From Sphaerotilus natans (GTDB lineage: Bacteria > Pseudomonadota > Gammaproteobacteria > Burkholderiales > Burkholderiaceae_C), in contig NZ_FTMZ01000001.1 in the NCBI RefSeq assembly GCF_900156335.1, positions 124,001 through 188,000 of the forward strand: a DNA stretch of 64,000 nucleotides, in the 5' to 3' direction. Made by a program: the position numbers and the translations under genes. Positions within the stretch are counted from its first letter, which is position 1. Every line of letters starts with the position of its first letter. Shown here one piece after another: positions 48,399 through 57,260 of this stretch. The notes beneath the pieces were generated by a model. That model was not told the origin of the DNA. It worked only from the letters and a program-made list of their open reading frames with translations, and ran no database searches.

Positions 48399-48422
48399 CC
48401 ACACTGGTGCGCACCGGTGTGG
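48399..48422. other. near-perfect palindrome between ureA and the small membrane gene
   Basis: CCACACTGGTGC and GCACCGGTGTGG form a 24-bp palindrome with 11 of 12 pairs, immediately after the ureA stop on the minus strand. No T-run follows in the direction of transcription. It may act as an mRNA-processing or stabilising stem, or as an operator. Confidence 0.45.
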
Positions 48423-48423
48423 T

Positions 48424-48726
<303 letters not shown>

Positions 48727-48806
48727 GATGCAGGGGCGGACATGAGATTGGCCGGCCCGACGCGCTGCGCGGCCGGGCTGGTGCGTTTCTTGTGTGTCCC
48801 GCCCGC

Positions 48807-51800
48807 ATGCGCACGGACGGAGACACAGGGACCAGTGCCCTGCAGGCAGAAATCGGGCCAGCCTTCGGCCTGCCCGAGGCTGGCGAGCCGGTGCAGCGCG
48901 TCATCAAGATTCGCCGCGACTACAACGACTGGGTCGCCAGCGAGACGCTGGAGGACTACGCGCTGCGCTTCGCGCCGCGCAGCAGCCGGCGCTGGAGCAT
49001 CGGCCGGGTGGCGGTGACCTCGCTGGGCGGTGCGGGCGCCTTCCTGGTGCTGGAGGCGGTGGGCGCGACGCTGCTGGTGCAGCACGGCTTCGTCAATGCC
49101 GCGCTGGCCATCCTGGCCACCGGGCTGATCATCTTCCTGGCCGGTCTGCCGATCAGCGTCTACGCCGCACGCCACGGCGTCGACATGGATCTGCTCACGC
49201 GCGGCGCGGGCTTCGGCTACATCGGCTCGACGCTGACCTCGCTGATCTACGCCAGCTTCACCTTCATCTTCTTCGCGCTCGAGGCGGCGGTCATGGCCTA
49301 CGCGCTGGAGCTGGCCTTCGACATTCCGCCGGCCTGGGGCTATCTGATCTGCGCGGGCGTCGTGCTGCCGCTGGTCACGCACGGGGTGACGGTGATCAGC
49401 CGGCTGCAGGTCTGGACCCAGCCGCTGTGGGCGCTGATGCTGGTGCTGCCCTATGCCTTCGTGCTGCACGAGAACCCGGGCGTGATCGATGCGCTCGTGG
49501 CCTACGGCGGCGAGTCCGACCTGACCGGCTTCGACCCGCAGGCCTTCGGCGCGGCGATGACGGTGGGCATCGCGCTGTTCACGCAGATGGGCGAGCAGGC
49601 CGACTACCTGCGCTTCATGCCCGAGCGCACCCGTGACAACCGGCTGCGCTGGTGGGTCGGCGTGGTCACCGGCGGCCCCGGCTGGGTGGTGTTCGGCGTG
49701 CTGAAGATGCTGGGCGGCGCGCTGCTGGCCTCGCTGGCGATCGGCCACATGGTGCCGATCGAGCGCGCGGTCGACCCGAACCAGATGTATCTGGCCGCCT
49801 ACGAGTACGTCTTCCCGCACTACGGCTGGGCGGTCGCGGCCACCGCGCTGTTCGTGGTGATCTCGCAGCTGAAGATCAACGTCACCAACGCCTACGCCGG
49901 CTCGCTGGCCTGGTCGAACTTCTTCTCGCGCATCACTCACAGCCATCCGGGGCGCGTCGTCTGGGTGGTGTTCAACACCGGCATCGCGCTGATGCTGATG
50001 GAGATGGAGGTCTTCCAGGCGCTGGGTGGGGTGCTGAGCCTCTACTCCAACATCGCCATCAGCTGGATGATGGCGGTGGTGGCCGACCTGGTCATCAACA
50101 AGCCGCTGGGCCTGAGCCCGAAGGGCATCGAGTTCCGCCGCGCGCATCTCTACGACATCAACCCGGTGGGTGTCGGCGCGATGGGGGCGGCCTCGCTGGT
50201 GTCGGTGGCGGCCTATCTGGGCGTCTTTGGCGCGATGGCGCAGGCCTGGTCGGCACCGATCGCGCTGGTGACGGCGCTCATTGTCTCGCCGCTGCTGGCC
50301 TGGGCCACGCGCGGGCGCTTCTACCTGGCGCCGCGCGTGGGCGAGGCGGGCGAGCACGCCGGCACCTACCGACGCTACGCCGCGCCGCAGCGCTGCACCG
50401 TCTGCGAGCGCGAGTACGAGGGCGAGGACATGACGCACTGCCCCGCCTACCGCGGTGCGATCTGCTCGCTGTGCTGCACGCTCGACGTGCGCTGCCATGA
50501 CCTGTGCAAGCTGCCGCAGGCGCATCTGTCGGTCCAGTGGGTGGCGATGCTGAGGCGGCTGCTGCCGCGTGCGGTCTGGCCTTATCTGGAGCGCGGTCTC
50601 GGCCACTATCTGCTGATGATGGCGGTGCTGCTGCCGCTGCTGCTGCTCTTGGCCGGCATGCGCCGCGAGCTGGTGCTGCCGACGCTGGCGCTGGTGTCGG
50701 GCGTGATCGCCTGGTGGCTGGTGCTGGCGCACAAGAGCCGCCAGGTGGCGCAGGAGGAGGCCAACCGCCAGACCCAGGCGCTGCACGCGCAGACGCTGGC
50801 GCTGCGCCGCGAGATCGAGTCGCACCGCCAGACCGATCTGGCGCTGCAGCAGGCCAAGCAGGTGGCCGAGTCGGCCAATCTGGCCAAGAGCCGCTACATC
50901 ACCACGATCAGCCACGAGCTGCGCACGCCGCTGAACTCCATCCTCGGCTATGCGCAGCTGCTGGAGGAGGACGAGACGATGCCGCCACAGCGCCGTCAGG
51001 CGGTGAGCGTCATCCGCCGCGGCGGCGACCACCTGCTGTCGCTGATCGAGGGCACGCTGGACCTGGCGCGCATCGAGAGCGGCCGGCTGCGCCTGGACGT
51101 GCGCCCGATGCGCTTCGCCGAGACGCTGGACGAGATCGCCCGGCTGCTGGAGCTGCAGGCCGCCGCCAAGGGCCTGGTCTTCCGCAGCGAGATCGCCGGC
51201 GCGCCGGCCTGCGTGCGTGCCGACGACAAGCGCCTGCGCCAGATCCTGATCAACATCGTCGGCAACGCGATCAAGTTCACCCGCGAGGGCGAGGTGGTGC
51301 TGCGGCTGAACTACGCCCGCGAGATCGCCCGCTTCGAGATCGCCGACACCGGCCCGGGCATGACGCCCGAGGAGCTGGCGCGCATCTTCGAGCCTTTCGA
51401 GCGCGGCTCGGCCGCTGCCGGCGGCAGCGTCAGCGGCGGCGCCGGCCTGGGGCTGACGATCAGCCGCATGCTCGCCGACCTGATGGGCGGCGAGCTGACG
51501 GTGGACAGCCAGCCCGGCCGTGGCACGACCTTCCGGCTGCGCCTGTTCCTGCCCGAGGTGCACGACGGTGCGGCCGGGCGGCCGGCACCGGTGCGTCGGC
51601 GCATCGGCGTGCTCGGGCCGCCCCGCTGCATCTGGGTGGTCGACAACGAGGAGGTCGATCGCGGCCTGATCGTCAGCCTGCTGCAGCCGCTGGGCTTCAC
51701 GATCCGCCAGGCTGCCAGCGGCGAGGAATGCCTGCGCGCGCTGCAGGCGGCCGGCGACAACGGTGCGCTGCCCGACGCGATCTTCATGGACCTGGCCATG

Positions 51801-52334
51801 CCCGGCATCGACGGCTGGGAGACGCTGCGCCGCATCCGCGCGCAAGGCCTGCTGCCGGCGGGCACGCCGGCGGCGATCGTCTCGGCCAACGCCTTCGACA
51901 AGGGGCTGGACAACGATGTGGGCATCGAGCCGGGCGACTTCCTCGTCAAGCCGGTGCGCATGAGCGAGCTGCTCGACTGGCTGGGCCGGCGCCTGGCGCT
52001 GCAGTGGATCGAGACCGAGGCGCATGCCGCGGAGCCGGCCCCGTCCGCGCCCAGCGCCCCGACCCGGCCGCAGACACCCGAGGTGCCGCCGCGCATCGAC
52101 CCGGAGCGGCTGCGCGCGCTGCGGGACGCGATCGGCATCGGGCATGTGCGCGGCGTGATGCGCGAGCTCGACCGCATCGAGGCCGCGCAGCCCGAAAGCG
52201 CTGCGCTGGTCGGGCGGCTGCGCGCGCTGGCGCGCCAGTTCCAGCTCGACGCGATGAACGGACTGCTGCGCAGGACGCTGCATGAGGATGACCCCCGCGA
52301 TGGCCATGACAACACCGATGAACGCTTCCGCTGA
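48807..52334 (+). CDS. NCS1-type permease fused to hybrid histidine kinase (candidate transceptor)
   Basis: A 1175-residue fusion. Residues about 40-510 form a multi-helix permease resembling the NCS1 cytosine/purine/hydantoin family ([61 protein letters not shown]). Eight Cys lie at about 530-567 (CTVC...HC...CSLCC...C...C), likely a metal site. Two more helices and a coiled stretch lead to a kinase with phospho-His 703 ([16 protein letters not shown]), [11 protein letters not shown] and [12 protein letters not shown] receiver follows with Asp 995 ([13 protein letters not shown]). ATG at 48807 is used; a GTG lies 15 bases upstream. It is divergent from ureA and overlaps the response-regulator gene. 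Confidence 0.9.
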   Translation: MRTDGDTGTSALQAEIGPAFGLPEAGEPVQRVIKIRRDYNDWVASETLEDYALRFAPRSSRRWSIGRVAVTSLGGAGAFLVLEAVGATLLVQHGFVNAALAILATGLIIFLAGLPISVYAARHGVDMDLLTRGAGFGYIGSTLTSLIYASFTFIFFALEAAVMAYALELAFDIPPAWGYLICAGVVLPLVTHGVTVISRLQVWTQPLWALMLVLPYAFVLHENPGVIDALVAYGGESDLTGFDPQAFGAAMTVGIALFTQMGEQADYLRFMPERTRDNRLRWWVGVVTGGPGWVVFGVLKMLGGALLASLAIGHMVPIERAVDPNQMYLAAYEYVFPHYGWAVAATALFVVISQLKINVTNAYAGSLAWSNFFSRITHSHPGRVVWVVFNTGIALMLMEMEVFQALGGVLSLYSNIAISWMMAVVADLVINKPLGLSPKGIEFRRAHLYDINPVGVGAMGAASLVSVAAYLGVFGAMAQAWSAPIALVTALIVSPLLAWATRGRFYLAPRVGEAGEHAGTYRRYAAPQRCTVCEREYEGEDMTHCPAYRGAICSLCCTLDVRCHDLCKLPQAHLSVQWVAMLRRLLPRAVWPYLERGLGHYLLMMAVLLPLLLLLAGMRRELVLPTLALVSGVIAWWLVLAHKSRQVAQEEANRQTQALHAQTLALRREIESHRQTDLALQQAKQVAESANLAKSRYITTISHELRTPLNSILGYAQLLEEDETMPPQRRQAVSVIRRGGDHLLSLIEGTLDLARIESGRLRLDVRPMRFAETLDEIARLLELQAAAKGLVFRSEIAGAPACVRADDKRLRQILINIVGNAIKFTREGEVVLRLNYAREIARFEIADTGPGMTPEELARIFEPFERGSAAAGGSVSGGAGLGLTISRMLADLMGGELTVDSQPGRGTTFRLRLFLPEVHDGAAGRPAPVRRRIGVLGPPRCIWVVDNEEVDRGLIVSLLQPLGFTIRQAASGEECLRALQAAGDNGALPDAIFMDLAMPGIDGWETLRRIRAQGLLPAGTPAAIVSANAFDKGLDNDVGIEPGDFLVKPVRMSELLDWLGRRLALQWIETEAHAAEPAPSAPSAPTRPQTPEVPPRIDPERLRALRDAIGIGHVRGVMRELDRIEAAQPESAALVGRLRALARQFQLDAMNGLLRRTLHEDDPRDGHDNTDERFR

Positions 52335-53277
52335 CCGCCGCGCCGATGTGGTGCTGATCGTCGACGACGTGCCCGACAACCTCGCGGTGCTGCACGACAC
52401 GCTCGACGAGTCGGGCTACACCGTGCTGGTGGCCACCGACGGCCCCAGTGCGCTCGAGCGCGCCCTGCGCGCCCAGCCCGACGTGATCCTGCTCGACGCG
52501 ATGATGCCGGGCATGGACGGCTTCGAGGTGGCGCGCCGGCTCAAGGCCGAGGCGCGCACCGCCGCCATCCCGATCATCTTCATGACGGGACTCACCGAGA
52601 CCGAGCATGTGGTGGCCGCCTTCGCCGCCGGCGGCACCGACTATGTGACCAAGCCGATCCGCGCCCGCGAGGTGATCGCGCGCATCACCGCGCACTCGCT
52701 GGCCGCGCGCGAGCAGCAGCAGGCGCGCAACGCGCTCGATGCCTTCGGCCATGCCACGCTGATGGTGCGCATGCACGACGGACGCATCGTCTGGCAGACC
52801 GCGCTGGCGCGGCAGCTGCTGGAGCAGCATTTCGCCTCCGACGGCCGGCGCGCGCCGGTGGCGGTGCTGGCCTGGTTGCAGCGCGAGACGGCGCGGCTGG
52901 CCGGGCTGGAGGAGGGACCGGTGCCGGGCTCGCCCTCGCTGGTGGTCGATGCCGCATCGAGCGGGCGGCGTCTGCGCTTCACGCTGCACGAGGCTGCCGG
53001 CGACGGCCAGTGGCTGCTGGTGCTGCGCGAGGCCGACGATGCGGCCGCGCTGGAGGCGCTGTCGCTGGCCTTCGGCCTGACCCCGCGCGAGGCCGAGGTG
53101 CTCTACTGGGTCGCCCGCGGCAAGACCAACCGCGACATCGGCGACATCCTCGGCAGCAGCCCGGCCACCGTGAAGAAGCACCTCGAGCATGTCTACGAGA
53201 AGCTCGGCGTGGAGACCCGCACCGCCGCCGCGTCGCTGGCGCTGGCCCGCGCGCCGATGCGGCCGCATGGGTCCTGA
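52282..53277 (+). CDS. LuxR-type response regulator paired with the permease-kinase
   Basis: Response regulator of about 331 residues. The receiver has phospho-Asp 72 in VILLDAMMPGMDGF and IIFMTGLTE...DYVTKPIRAREV. A PAS-like middle (FGHATLMVRMHDGRIVWQT) follows, then a LuxR helix-turn-helix (LTPREAEVLYWVARGKTNRDIGDILGSSPATVKKHLEHVYEKLGV in segments). Start at 52282 has an AGGA six bases upstream; 52318 is an alternative without one. The gene overlaps the kinase by 53 bases, so the pair is coupled. Its targets are probably the flanking urease and urea-transport genes; this is inferred. Confidence 0.9.
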   Translation: MRMTPAMAMTTPMNASADRRADVVLIVDDVPDNLAVLHDTLDESGYTVLVATDGPSALERALRAQPDVILLDAMMPGMDGFEVARRLKAEARTAAIPIIFMTGLTETEHVVAAFAAGGTDYVTKPIRAREVIARITAHSLAAREQQQARNALDAFGHATLMVRMHDGRIVWQTALARQLLEQHFASDGRRAPVAVLAWLQRETARLAGLEEGPVPGSPSLVVDAASSGRRLRFTLHEAAGDGQWLLVLREADDAAALEALSLAFGLTPREAEVLYWVARGKTNRDIGDILGSSPATVKKHLEHVYEKLGVETRTAAASLALARAPMRPHGS

Positions 53278-53340
53278 GCCAGGCCTTGGGTTTCCTGCTC
53301 CATCGGCCCGAGCCACTCGGGAATCTGCAGGATCTGCCCC

Positions 53341-53349
53341 CTGAAATGA
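53341..53349 (+). repeat. CTGAAATGA motif, copy 3
   Basis: Third exact copy of the 9-mer, 128 bases upstream of the PEP-CTERM gene and 12 bases upstream of the sigma-54-like promoter. Confidence 0.3.
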
Positions 53350-53360
53350 AGGAATCACGT

Positions 53361-53376
53361 CGGCACGAAACTTGAA
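53361..53376 (+). promoter_or_regulatory. sigma-54-like promoter of the PEP-CTERM gene
   Basis: CGGCACG-AAAC-TTGAA matches the -24/-12 consensus TGGCACG-N4-TTGCW at all but two positions (first T, and C at -12). It lies 102 bases upstream of the start. PEP-CTERM genes in other Proteobacteria are known to sit in the PrsK/PrsR/RpoN regulon, which supports the call. Confidence 0.5.
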
Positions 53377-53477
53377 TTGGCCGGGCGACGCGATGTATTC
53401 GGTCCATCGACAGGGGGCATTTTTTCTAGACTGCAGAGCATCCGATCTCACGGACCTGCAGTTTCAGGAGGAAGCCG

Positions 53478-54191
53478 ATGTTGAAGTCACTGTCGTCACT
53501 GTGGATGCCCGCCGCGCTGGTGCTGGTCTCGAGCCTGGTTGCGCAGCCGGTGCATGCCGCCGCCGCCGGCTTCGAGTCGGGCGATGCCCAGGGCTGGACG
53601 GTCAGCGCCGATGGCGTGCAGCTCACGGCACAGGGCAGCTACACCGTCACGCTGACCGATGACCGTGATCCGTCGTTTGCGTACACCACCACCGTCACGC
53701 CGGTGAGCGGCGGCTATTTCGGCCTGCTGCAGATGGGCCCGATGCCCGCGACCGCATCCACCACGCCGGTGAGCCACGGCAGCCAGGCCGAGTTCACGCT
53801 CGATCTGCCCTCGGCGGCCGGCGACAAGCTCTTCCTGCGCCTGCTGACGGCGGACTATTTCTACTCGGACGCCGGCCCGGGCATTCCTGCCTACGACGAC
53901 AGCATTTCCGTGGTCTACGACGGCGACACCGCCAATCCCGATGTCTGGCGGGCATCCGACATCCTGGATGCCGGCTGGTCGGGCGACTCGGGCTGGCTGC
54001 CTTTTGCGCTGCCGGTCGGCACCCAGCATCTGCAGTTCACGCTGACCAATCACTACAGCATCGATGGCAGCAATGCGCCGCTGGCGGCCATCGACTTCTC
54101 CGTCGCCTCGGTGCCGGAGCCCTCATCCTTCGCGCTGATGGCCCTGGGCCTCGGCGTGCTGGTTCGTGTCAGGTCGCGCCCGCGCGCCTGA
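53478..54191 (+). CDS. PEP-CTERM sorting-domain exoprotein
   Basis: A 237-residue secreted protein. A Sec signal (LWMPAALVLVSSLVAQPVHA) is followed by a beta-rich domain with AAAGFESGDAQGWTVSADG, suggestive of a carbohydrate-binding-like jelly roll, and LTADYFYSDAGPGIPAYDDSI. The C-terminal tripartite signal is VPEPSSFALMALGLGVLV then a basic RSRPRA tail, recognised by exosortase EpsH. A good AGGAGG Shine-Dalgarno precedes the ATG. The exosortase and the PEP-CTERM polysaccharide genes are not in the window. Confidence 0.9.
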   Translation: MLKSLSSLWMPAALVLVSSLVAQPVHAAAAGFESGDAQGWTVSADGVQLTAQGSYTVTLTDDRDPSFAYTTTVTPVSGGYFGLLQMGPMPATASTTPVSHGSQAEFTLDLPSAAGDKLFLRLLTADYFYSDAGPGIPAYDDSISVVYDGDTANPDVWRASDILDAGWSGDSGWLPFALPVGTQHLQFTLTNHYSIDGSNAPLAAIDFSVASVPEPSSFALMALGLGVLVRVRSRPRA

Positions 54192-54269
54192 TCGATCTTC
54201 CGGTCGGTCCCCCTGCCGACCGTCGCTCTTTGTTCTTGCTCTTTTGTCTCTTCAATCCGTACCCTTGAT

Positions 54270-54300
54270 GCCGCTCCCGTGCCGGGAGCGGCTTTTTTTT
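54270..54300 (+). terminator. Rho-independent terminator after the PEP-CTERM gene
   Basis: GCCGCTCCCG-TGC-CGGGAGCGGC is a perfect 10-bp stem followed by eight T residues, the clearest terminator in the window. Confidence 0.95.
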
Positions 54301-54319
54301 GGCCGGATTTTGGCTGGAA

Positions 54320-54706
54320 TCAGGGGCGTGTGGCCGCGAAGGCGGCCGCGCCGGCGGCGGCGCTGACCAGCGTGCCCCAGGCGATGTCGACCAGCGCCAG
54401 GCGCAGGCTCCAGTGGCGCAGCGTCGCCATGTTGGTCAGGTCGTAGGTGCCGTAGACCAGCAGGCCGATCAGCGCGGCGCGCAGCACCGCCTCGCCCATC
54501 GCGTCGGGCCGCGGCCACAGCAGCAGCGTCACCAGCCCGGCCGGATAGCCGACATAGAACAGCAGCGCCGGCAGCGCGCGCACCTGCGGCGTCATCAGGT
54601 CGCCCAGCTCGCGCACATAGAAGCCGCGTGCCAGCCAGCCCAGCCACAGCGCGTCGAGCACGCCGACGGCCAGCAGCGCCGCGCCCCAGGCCTTCAGCCA
54701 CAGCAT
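54320..54706 (-). CDS. DUF2177 family membrane protein
   Basis: A 128-residue protein with four hydrophobic helices. It opens MLWLKAWGAALLAVGVLDALWLGWLARGFY and carries the family segment YGTYDLTNMATLRHWSLRLALVDIAWG. The function of DUF2177 is unknown. Its start lies 13 bases after the galU stop, so it is probably cotranscribed with galU. Confidence 0.88.
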   Translation of the reverse strand: MLWLKAWGAALLAVGVLDALWLGWLARGFYVRELGDLMTPQVRALPALLFYVGYPAGLVTLLLWPRPDAMGEAVLRAALIGLLVYGTYDLTNMATLRHWSLRLALVDIAWGTLVSAAAGAAAFAATRP

Positions 54707-54719
54707 CGGGCGATCTTTC

Positions 54720-55598
54720 TCAGGCCACGCCGTAGCGGGCGTCGAGATAGCGCTTGAACTCGGCGCCCAGCGTCGGGTGCGCCAGCGCCAGCTCGACATT
54801 GGCCTGCAGGAAGCCTTCCTTGCTGCCGCAGTCGTAGCGCTGGCCCTGGTAGGTGTAGGCGAAGACCTTCTCGCGGCGCAGCAGGCCGGCGATGCCGTCG
54901 GTGAGCTGGATCTCGCCGCCGACACCGCGCGGCTGGTTGCGGATCTCCTTGAAGATGCCCGGCGTCAGGATGTAGCGCCCGGCCACGCCCAGGCGCGAGG
55001 GCGCCACCTCAGGCGCGGGCTTCTCGACGATGCCGGTCAGGTCGAGCATGCGCTCGCCCACCGGGCGGCCGGAGACGATGCCGTAGCGCCTGGTGTGCTC
55101 GGCCGGCACTTCCTGCACCGCCAGGATCGAGGTGCGCCAGTCATTGAACTGCTCGACCATCTGCTTGAGCACCGGCGGCTCGCCGACCATCAGGTCATCG
55201 GCCAGCAGCACCGCGAAGGGCTCCTCGCGCACCACCGGCTCGGCGCACAGCACCGCATGGCCCAGGCCCAGCGCCTTGGGCTGGCGCAGGTAGATGCAGT
55301 GCATGTCGTCGGGCTTGATCGAGCGCACCGTTTCCAGCAGCTCGGTCTTGCCGGCGGCCTCCATCTCGGTCTCGAGCTCGTAGGCGGTGTCGAAGTGGTC
55401 GGGAATGGCGCGCTTGTTGCGGCCGTTGACGAAGATCATCTCGCGGATGCCGGCGGCGTAGGCCTCCTCGACCGCGTACTGGATCAGCGGCTTGTCCACC
55501 ACCGGCAGCATTTCCTTGGGCAGGGCCTTGGTGGCCGGCAGGAAGCGGGTTCCCAGACCCGCCACGGGAAAGATGGCCTTGGTGATCTTGGTCGTCAT
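54720..55598 (-). CDS. galU: UTP-glucose-1-phosphate uridylyltransferase
   Basis: Makes UDP-glucose for polysaccharide synthesis. The 292-residue product shows [39 protein letters not shown] (in segments), the [16 protein letters not shown] loop and [17 protein letters not shown]. Start at 55598 gives [10 protein letters not shown]. Its leader is unusually pyrimidine-rich on the coding strand (see 55634-55679). It is divergent from urtA across a 288-base spacer. Confidence 0.96.
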   Translation of the reverse strand: MTTKITKAIFPVAGLGTRFLPATKALPKEMLPVVDKPLIQYAVEEAYAAGIREMIFVNGRNKRAIPDHFDTAYELETEMEAAGKTELLETVRSIKPDDMHCIYLRQPKALGLGHAVLCAEPVVREEPFAVLLADDLMVGEPPVLKQMVEQFNDWRTSILAVQEVPAEHTRRYGIVSGRPVGERMLDLTGIVEKPAPEVAPSRLGVAGRYILTPGIFKEIRNQPRGVGGEIQLTDGIAGLLRREKVFAYTYQGQRYDCGSKEGFLQANVELALAHPTLGAEFKRYLDARYGVA

Positions 55599-55633
55599 CA
55601 CGTGTGCGCTCCGTGCTCTTGGCTTGACGTTGC

Positions 55634-55679
55634 AGAAGAAAGGAAAAAGGCAGAGGGGAAAGGCAGAGGGAAAGGAAGA
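55634..55679. repeat. polypurine/polypyrimidine tract in the galU-urtA spacer
   Basis: Of 46 bases only about two are pyrimidines on the plus strand. The tract contains two near-tandem copies of an AAAGGCAGAGGG-type unit. It would place a pyrimidine-rich stretch in the galU 5' UTR. The remaining 288-base spacer holds no clear sigma-54 or NtrC site. Confidence 0.6.
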
Positions 55680-55886
55680 CTGCTGCCATGCAGTCTGCAC
55701 CAGAGCCGGGTGGCCTGCATGAAAGTTGACCGGCTGCTGCGCGCTGTCGCGCACATCCAGGGGGGAGAAACACTACGCCATCCGGCGTATTTCACGAATC
55801 GGCCGCGACTTCGACACTGACTCCATTCCAGCGCTGCCAACGCTGTCAACACAACCCGTCAGCCTCTTCCCGGAGTCAACCCTGTC

Positions 55887-57164
55887 ATGCAAGCTTCCCG
55901 TCGCTCCTTTGCCGCCAAGCTCAGCGCCGTCGCCCTGGGCGTGGCCGTGACCACGCTGCCGATGCTGGCCCAGGCCGCCGACACCATCAAGGTCGGCATC
56001 CTGCACAGCCTGTCGGGCACGATGGCCATCTCCGAGACCGTCCTGAAGGACGTCGCGCTGATGACGATCGACGAGATCAACGCCAAGGGCGGCGTGCTGG
56101 GCAAGAAGCTCGAGCCGGTCGTGGTCGATCCGGCCTCCAACTGGCCGCTGTTCGCCGAGAAGGCCAAGCAGCTGATCGACCAGGACAAGGTCTCGGTGGT
56201 CTTCGGCTGCTGGACCTCGGTGTCGCGCAAGTCGGTGCTGCCGGTCTTCGAGGAAAAGAATTCGCTGCTGTTCTATCCCGTCCAGTACGAAGGCGAAGAA
56301 CTCAGCAAGAACGTGTTCTACACCGGCGCTGCGCCCAACCAGCAGGCCATTCCGGCGGTCGAATACCTGATGAGCAAGGACGGCGGCTCGGCCAAGCGCT
56401 TCGTGCTGCTGGGCACCGACTACGTCTACCCGCGCACCACCAACAAGATCCTGCGCGCCTTCCTGAAGTCCAAGGGCGTGGCCGACGCGGACATCATGGA
56501 GGAGTACACCCCCTTCGGCCATTCCGACTACCAGTCGATCATCGCCAAGATCAAGAAGTTCTCCAGCGAAGGCAAGAAGACCGCGGTGGTCTCGACCATC
56601 AACGGCGACTCCAACGTGCCCTTCTACAAGGAGCTCGGCAACCAGGGCCTGAAGGCGACCGACGTGCCGGTGGTGGCCTTCTCGGTGGGTGAGGAAGAAC
56701 TGCGTGGCGTCGACACCAAGCCGCTGGTCGGCCACCTGGCGGCGTGGAACTACTTCATGTCGATCAAGAACCCGACCAACGCCGCCTTCATCAAGCAGTG
56801 GAGCGACTACGCCAAGGCCAAGGGCATCGCCGGCCACAAGGACAAGCCGCTGACCAACGACCCGATGGAAGCCACCTACATCGGCATCCACATGTGGAAG
56901 CAGGCGGTCGAGAAGGCCAAGTCGACCGACACCGACAAGGTGATCGCGGCGATGGCCGGCCAGACCTTCAAGGCGCCGGGCGGCTTCACCAGCACGATGG
57001 ACAAGGAAAACCATCACCTGCACAAGCCGGTCTTCATCGGCGAGGTGAAGGCCGACGGCCAGTTCAACGTGGTCTGGAAGACCCCGGGCCCGGTGGTCGC
57101 CGATCCGTGGAGCGACTACATCGCCGAGAACAAGGGCAAGAAGAACGTGCCCGAGAAGAAGTGA
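55887..57164 (+). CDS. urtA: urea ABC transporter, substrate-binding protein
   Basis: Periplasmic urea-binding protein of 425 residues. A signal (LGVAVTTLPMLAQA) precedes ADTIKVGILHSLSGTMAISET. UrtA-specific parts are VFGCWTSVSRKSVLPVFEE, LLFYPVQYEGEELS and AWNYFMSIKNPTNAAF. Length and motifs separate it from LivK-type amino-acid binders. It is the first gene of urtABCDE and is followed by an intercistronic hairpin. Confidence 0.95.
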   Translation: MQASRRSFAAKLSAVALGVAVTTLPMLAQAADTIKVGILHSLSGTMAISETVLKDVALMTIDEINAKGGVLGKKLEPVVVDPASNWPLFAEKAKQLIDQDKVSVVFGCWTSVSRKSVLPVFEEKNSLLFYPVQYEGEELSKNVFYTGAAPNQQAIPAVEYLMSKDGGSAKRFVLLGTDYVYPRTTNKILRAFLKSKGVADADIMEEYTPFGHSDYQSIIAKIKKFSSEGKKTAVVSTINGDSNVPFYKELGNQGLKATDVPVVAFSVGEEELRGVDTKPLVGHLAAWNYFMSIKNPTNAAFIKQWSDYAKAKGIAGHKDKPLTNDPMEATYIGIHMWKQAVEKAKSTDTDKVIAAMAGQTFKAPGGFTSTMDKENHHLHKPVFIGEVKADGQFNVVWKTPGPVVADPWSDYIAENKGKKNVPEKK

Positions 57165-57171
57165 GCGGGCG

Positions 57172-57190
57172 GCGGGCCTGAACGGCCCGC
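57172..57190. other. intercistronic hairpin between urtA and urtB
   Basis: GCGGGCC-TGAAC-GGCCCGC is a perfect 7-bp stem 7 bases after the urtA stop, without a T-tract. It probably allows the binding protein to be made in excess over the permease, as often seen in ABC operons. Confidence 0.5.
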
Positions 57191-57260
57191 GCCGGTCGCC
57201 TTCCTGACGGCCCCCGCCGCGGCTTGACCGCTCCGGGGGCCTCGACACGAGATCCCTGCC

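Noticed and set aside
55690-55720. NtrC site (TGCACC...GGTGGC) before urtA
   Set aside because: Half-site spacing is 7 instead of 5 bases and the second half is imperfect.
55790-55886. Sigma-54 promoter for urtA
   Set aside because: No GG-N10-GC pair with acceptable flanks was found; the best candidate near 55800 lacks TTGC.
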